Under the pieces are notes generated by a model that saw only the letters and a list, made by a program, of their open reading frames with translations, was not told the DNA's origin and did no database searches. Positions 5,196 through 5,976 of a stretch of DNA of 5,976 bases are shown here, one piece after another. Source of the stretch: JAYTQQ01 sp043784965 (GTDB taxonomy: Bacteria; Bdellovibrionota; Bdellovibrionia; Bdellovibrionales; JAMPXM01); NCBI GenBank assembly GCA_043784965.1, contig JAYVXS010000118.1, positions 1 to 5,976 of the forward strand. The letters run 5' to 3'. The first letter of the stretch is position 1. Every line of letters begins with the position of its first letter. The translations under genes and the position numbers were made by a program.

Positions 5196-5976
5196 ATGAA
5201 TAAACAAGCATACTCTCTATTGGTCCTAACATGCGCCGTTTCGCTTCTTGCAGACTTTGTCTCTTGCTCACCTGTGCAATTTGAAAAGCAGCAATTGGCT
5301 CCGCAAAATACGGGGCCCACGGTCGTATTACCGGTATCTTGTACAGGTGGTGTCTGCACTCAGCATCATCAAGATACCACTACTGGAGCAAAGCCTCAGG
5401 CAAATGTTCTCTTTATTTTAGATACCAGTGGTTCAACAACAGATATTCAGGCTAATTTAGCGACCAATCTTTCTGGTTTTGTAAATGGCCTTTCAGGGAT
5501 CGATTATCGCATAGGCCTCATTACGACAGATGTTTCAAGCATAGTTTCAGACACCAAAGAAAACTATCCAGATGCCGTCAATTTTGGCGGAGCTATTCAA
5601 GATGCCAAACTTGTACAAATGAGTGACGGTAGTAGTTTTTTAACGCCACAATCATCGGCAACTCAAGTGCTAGTCCCGCAAATTGTTCAGGCGGCCTCGG
5701 CGTGTATTTCAAGCCGTTATAATGCCTCAGTTTGTCTTTCCGATGATCCGCGTGGGATTTTTGCAGCCAATTTGTTTGTGACGAGTAATACCGGAGGCTT
5801 TTTACGGGCCGGAGTGCCAACAACTTTTGTTGTCATTTCGGATGCGGACGAAAGAAATTCGACTTCACTGGCAACGCACGGCTACCCCCAAGGAACAGCT
5901 GACGCACCTGCCACTTTGATTGCTAATTTCCACGGAGCTTTCCCGTCCACGCCATTTCAAGTCGATGCTTTGGTGA
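5196..5976 (+). CDS. Exported von Willebrand A domain lipoprotein, 3' end outside the window
   Basis: The frame is open from ATG 5196 to the edge (260 codons), so the C-terminus is missing. Residues 1-23 form a signal peptide with a hydrophobic core (8-19). C24 in FVSC-SPVQF is the likely lipidated cysteine; Phe at -3 is unusual for a lipobox, so a lipid anchor is probable but not certain. A short linker follows with C49 and C54. The vWA domain starts at about 69: VLFILDTSGS carries the metal-site DxSxS at 76-80, then YRIGLITTDVSS (104-115), GGFLRAG (200-206) and FVVISDADER (211-220), with D216 or D218 as the likely later metal-site Asp. C170 and C180 could form a disulfide. This motif order resembles the large vWA lipoproteins common in myxobacteria and Bdellovibrio relatives. 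Such domains bind protein partners through a divalent metal; the partner is unknown. The start has a weak GGGTGGA 3 nt upstream; an in-frame GTG lies at 5184. Confidence 0.85.
   Translation, partial: MNKQAYSLLVLTCAVSLLADFVSCSPVQFEKQQLAPQNTGPTVVLPVSCTGGVCTQHHQDTTTGAKPQANVLFILDTSGSTTDIQANLATNLSGFVNGLSGIDYRIGLITTDVSSIVSDTKENYPDAVNFGGAIQDAKLVQMSDGSSFLTPQSSATQVLVPQIVQAASACISSRYNASVCLSDDPRGIFAANLFVTSNTGGFLRAGVPTTFVVISDADERNSTSLATHGYPQGTADAPATLIANFHGAFPSTPFQVDALV

Overview
The window holds five protein genes, all on the + strand, preceded by a non-coding stretch that folds into a long rod-like hairpin. Composition is AT-leaning. The gene set (an E. coli-type DedA protein, a 67K-type SppA, a soluble PAS-GAF-GGDEF diguanylate cyclase and a secreted von Willebrand A lipoprotein) suggests a Gram-negative bacterium. 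The style of the last gene resembles Bdellovibrio-like or myxobacterial lineages, but this is an impression from family knowledge and no marker gene confirms it.

Layout. Positions 1-485 contain no convincing gene. Positions 84-275 pair with themselves almost end to end, about 60 base pairs by eye, as expected of a structured RNA of about 190 nt with a central internal loop, broadly like 6S RNA. An extended -10 box on the minus strand sits exactly at the foot of this hairpin, so the RNA is probably read leftwards, divergently from the genes. A separate + strand -10 box at 381-386, framed by a 7-bp inverted repeat, probably drives dedA.

Positions 486-1133 encode a DedA-family membrane transporter that starts at a TTG with a good Shine-Dalgarno. 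After 37 nt comes sppA (1171-2976), a membrane-anchored protease for cleaved signal peptides. The two probably form an envelope-maintenance operon. A 140-160 nt gap with small inverted repeats separates it from a diguanylate cyclase (3141-4679) that carries its full catalytic motif and inhibitory site. It is followed after 44 nt by a 121-residue protein built of eight consecutive 11-residue (hendecad) repeats. Finally, 5196 to the window edge is the N-terminal part of an exported, probably lipid-anchored von Willebrand A protein.

How they fit together. DedA and SppA both serve the inner membrane (lipid-carrier recycling and signal-peptide clearance). The cyclase makes c-di-GMP in response to a cytoplasmic signal, and the hendecad protein next to it may share its transcript, though nothing in its sequence links it to c-di-GMP. 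The vWA protein acts outside the cytoplasm. The most unusual items are the 84-275 rod RNA candidate and the regular hendecad protein with its histidine ladder.
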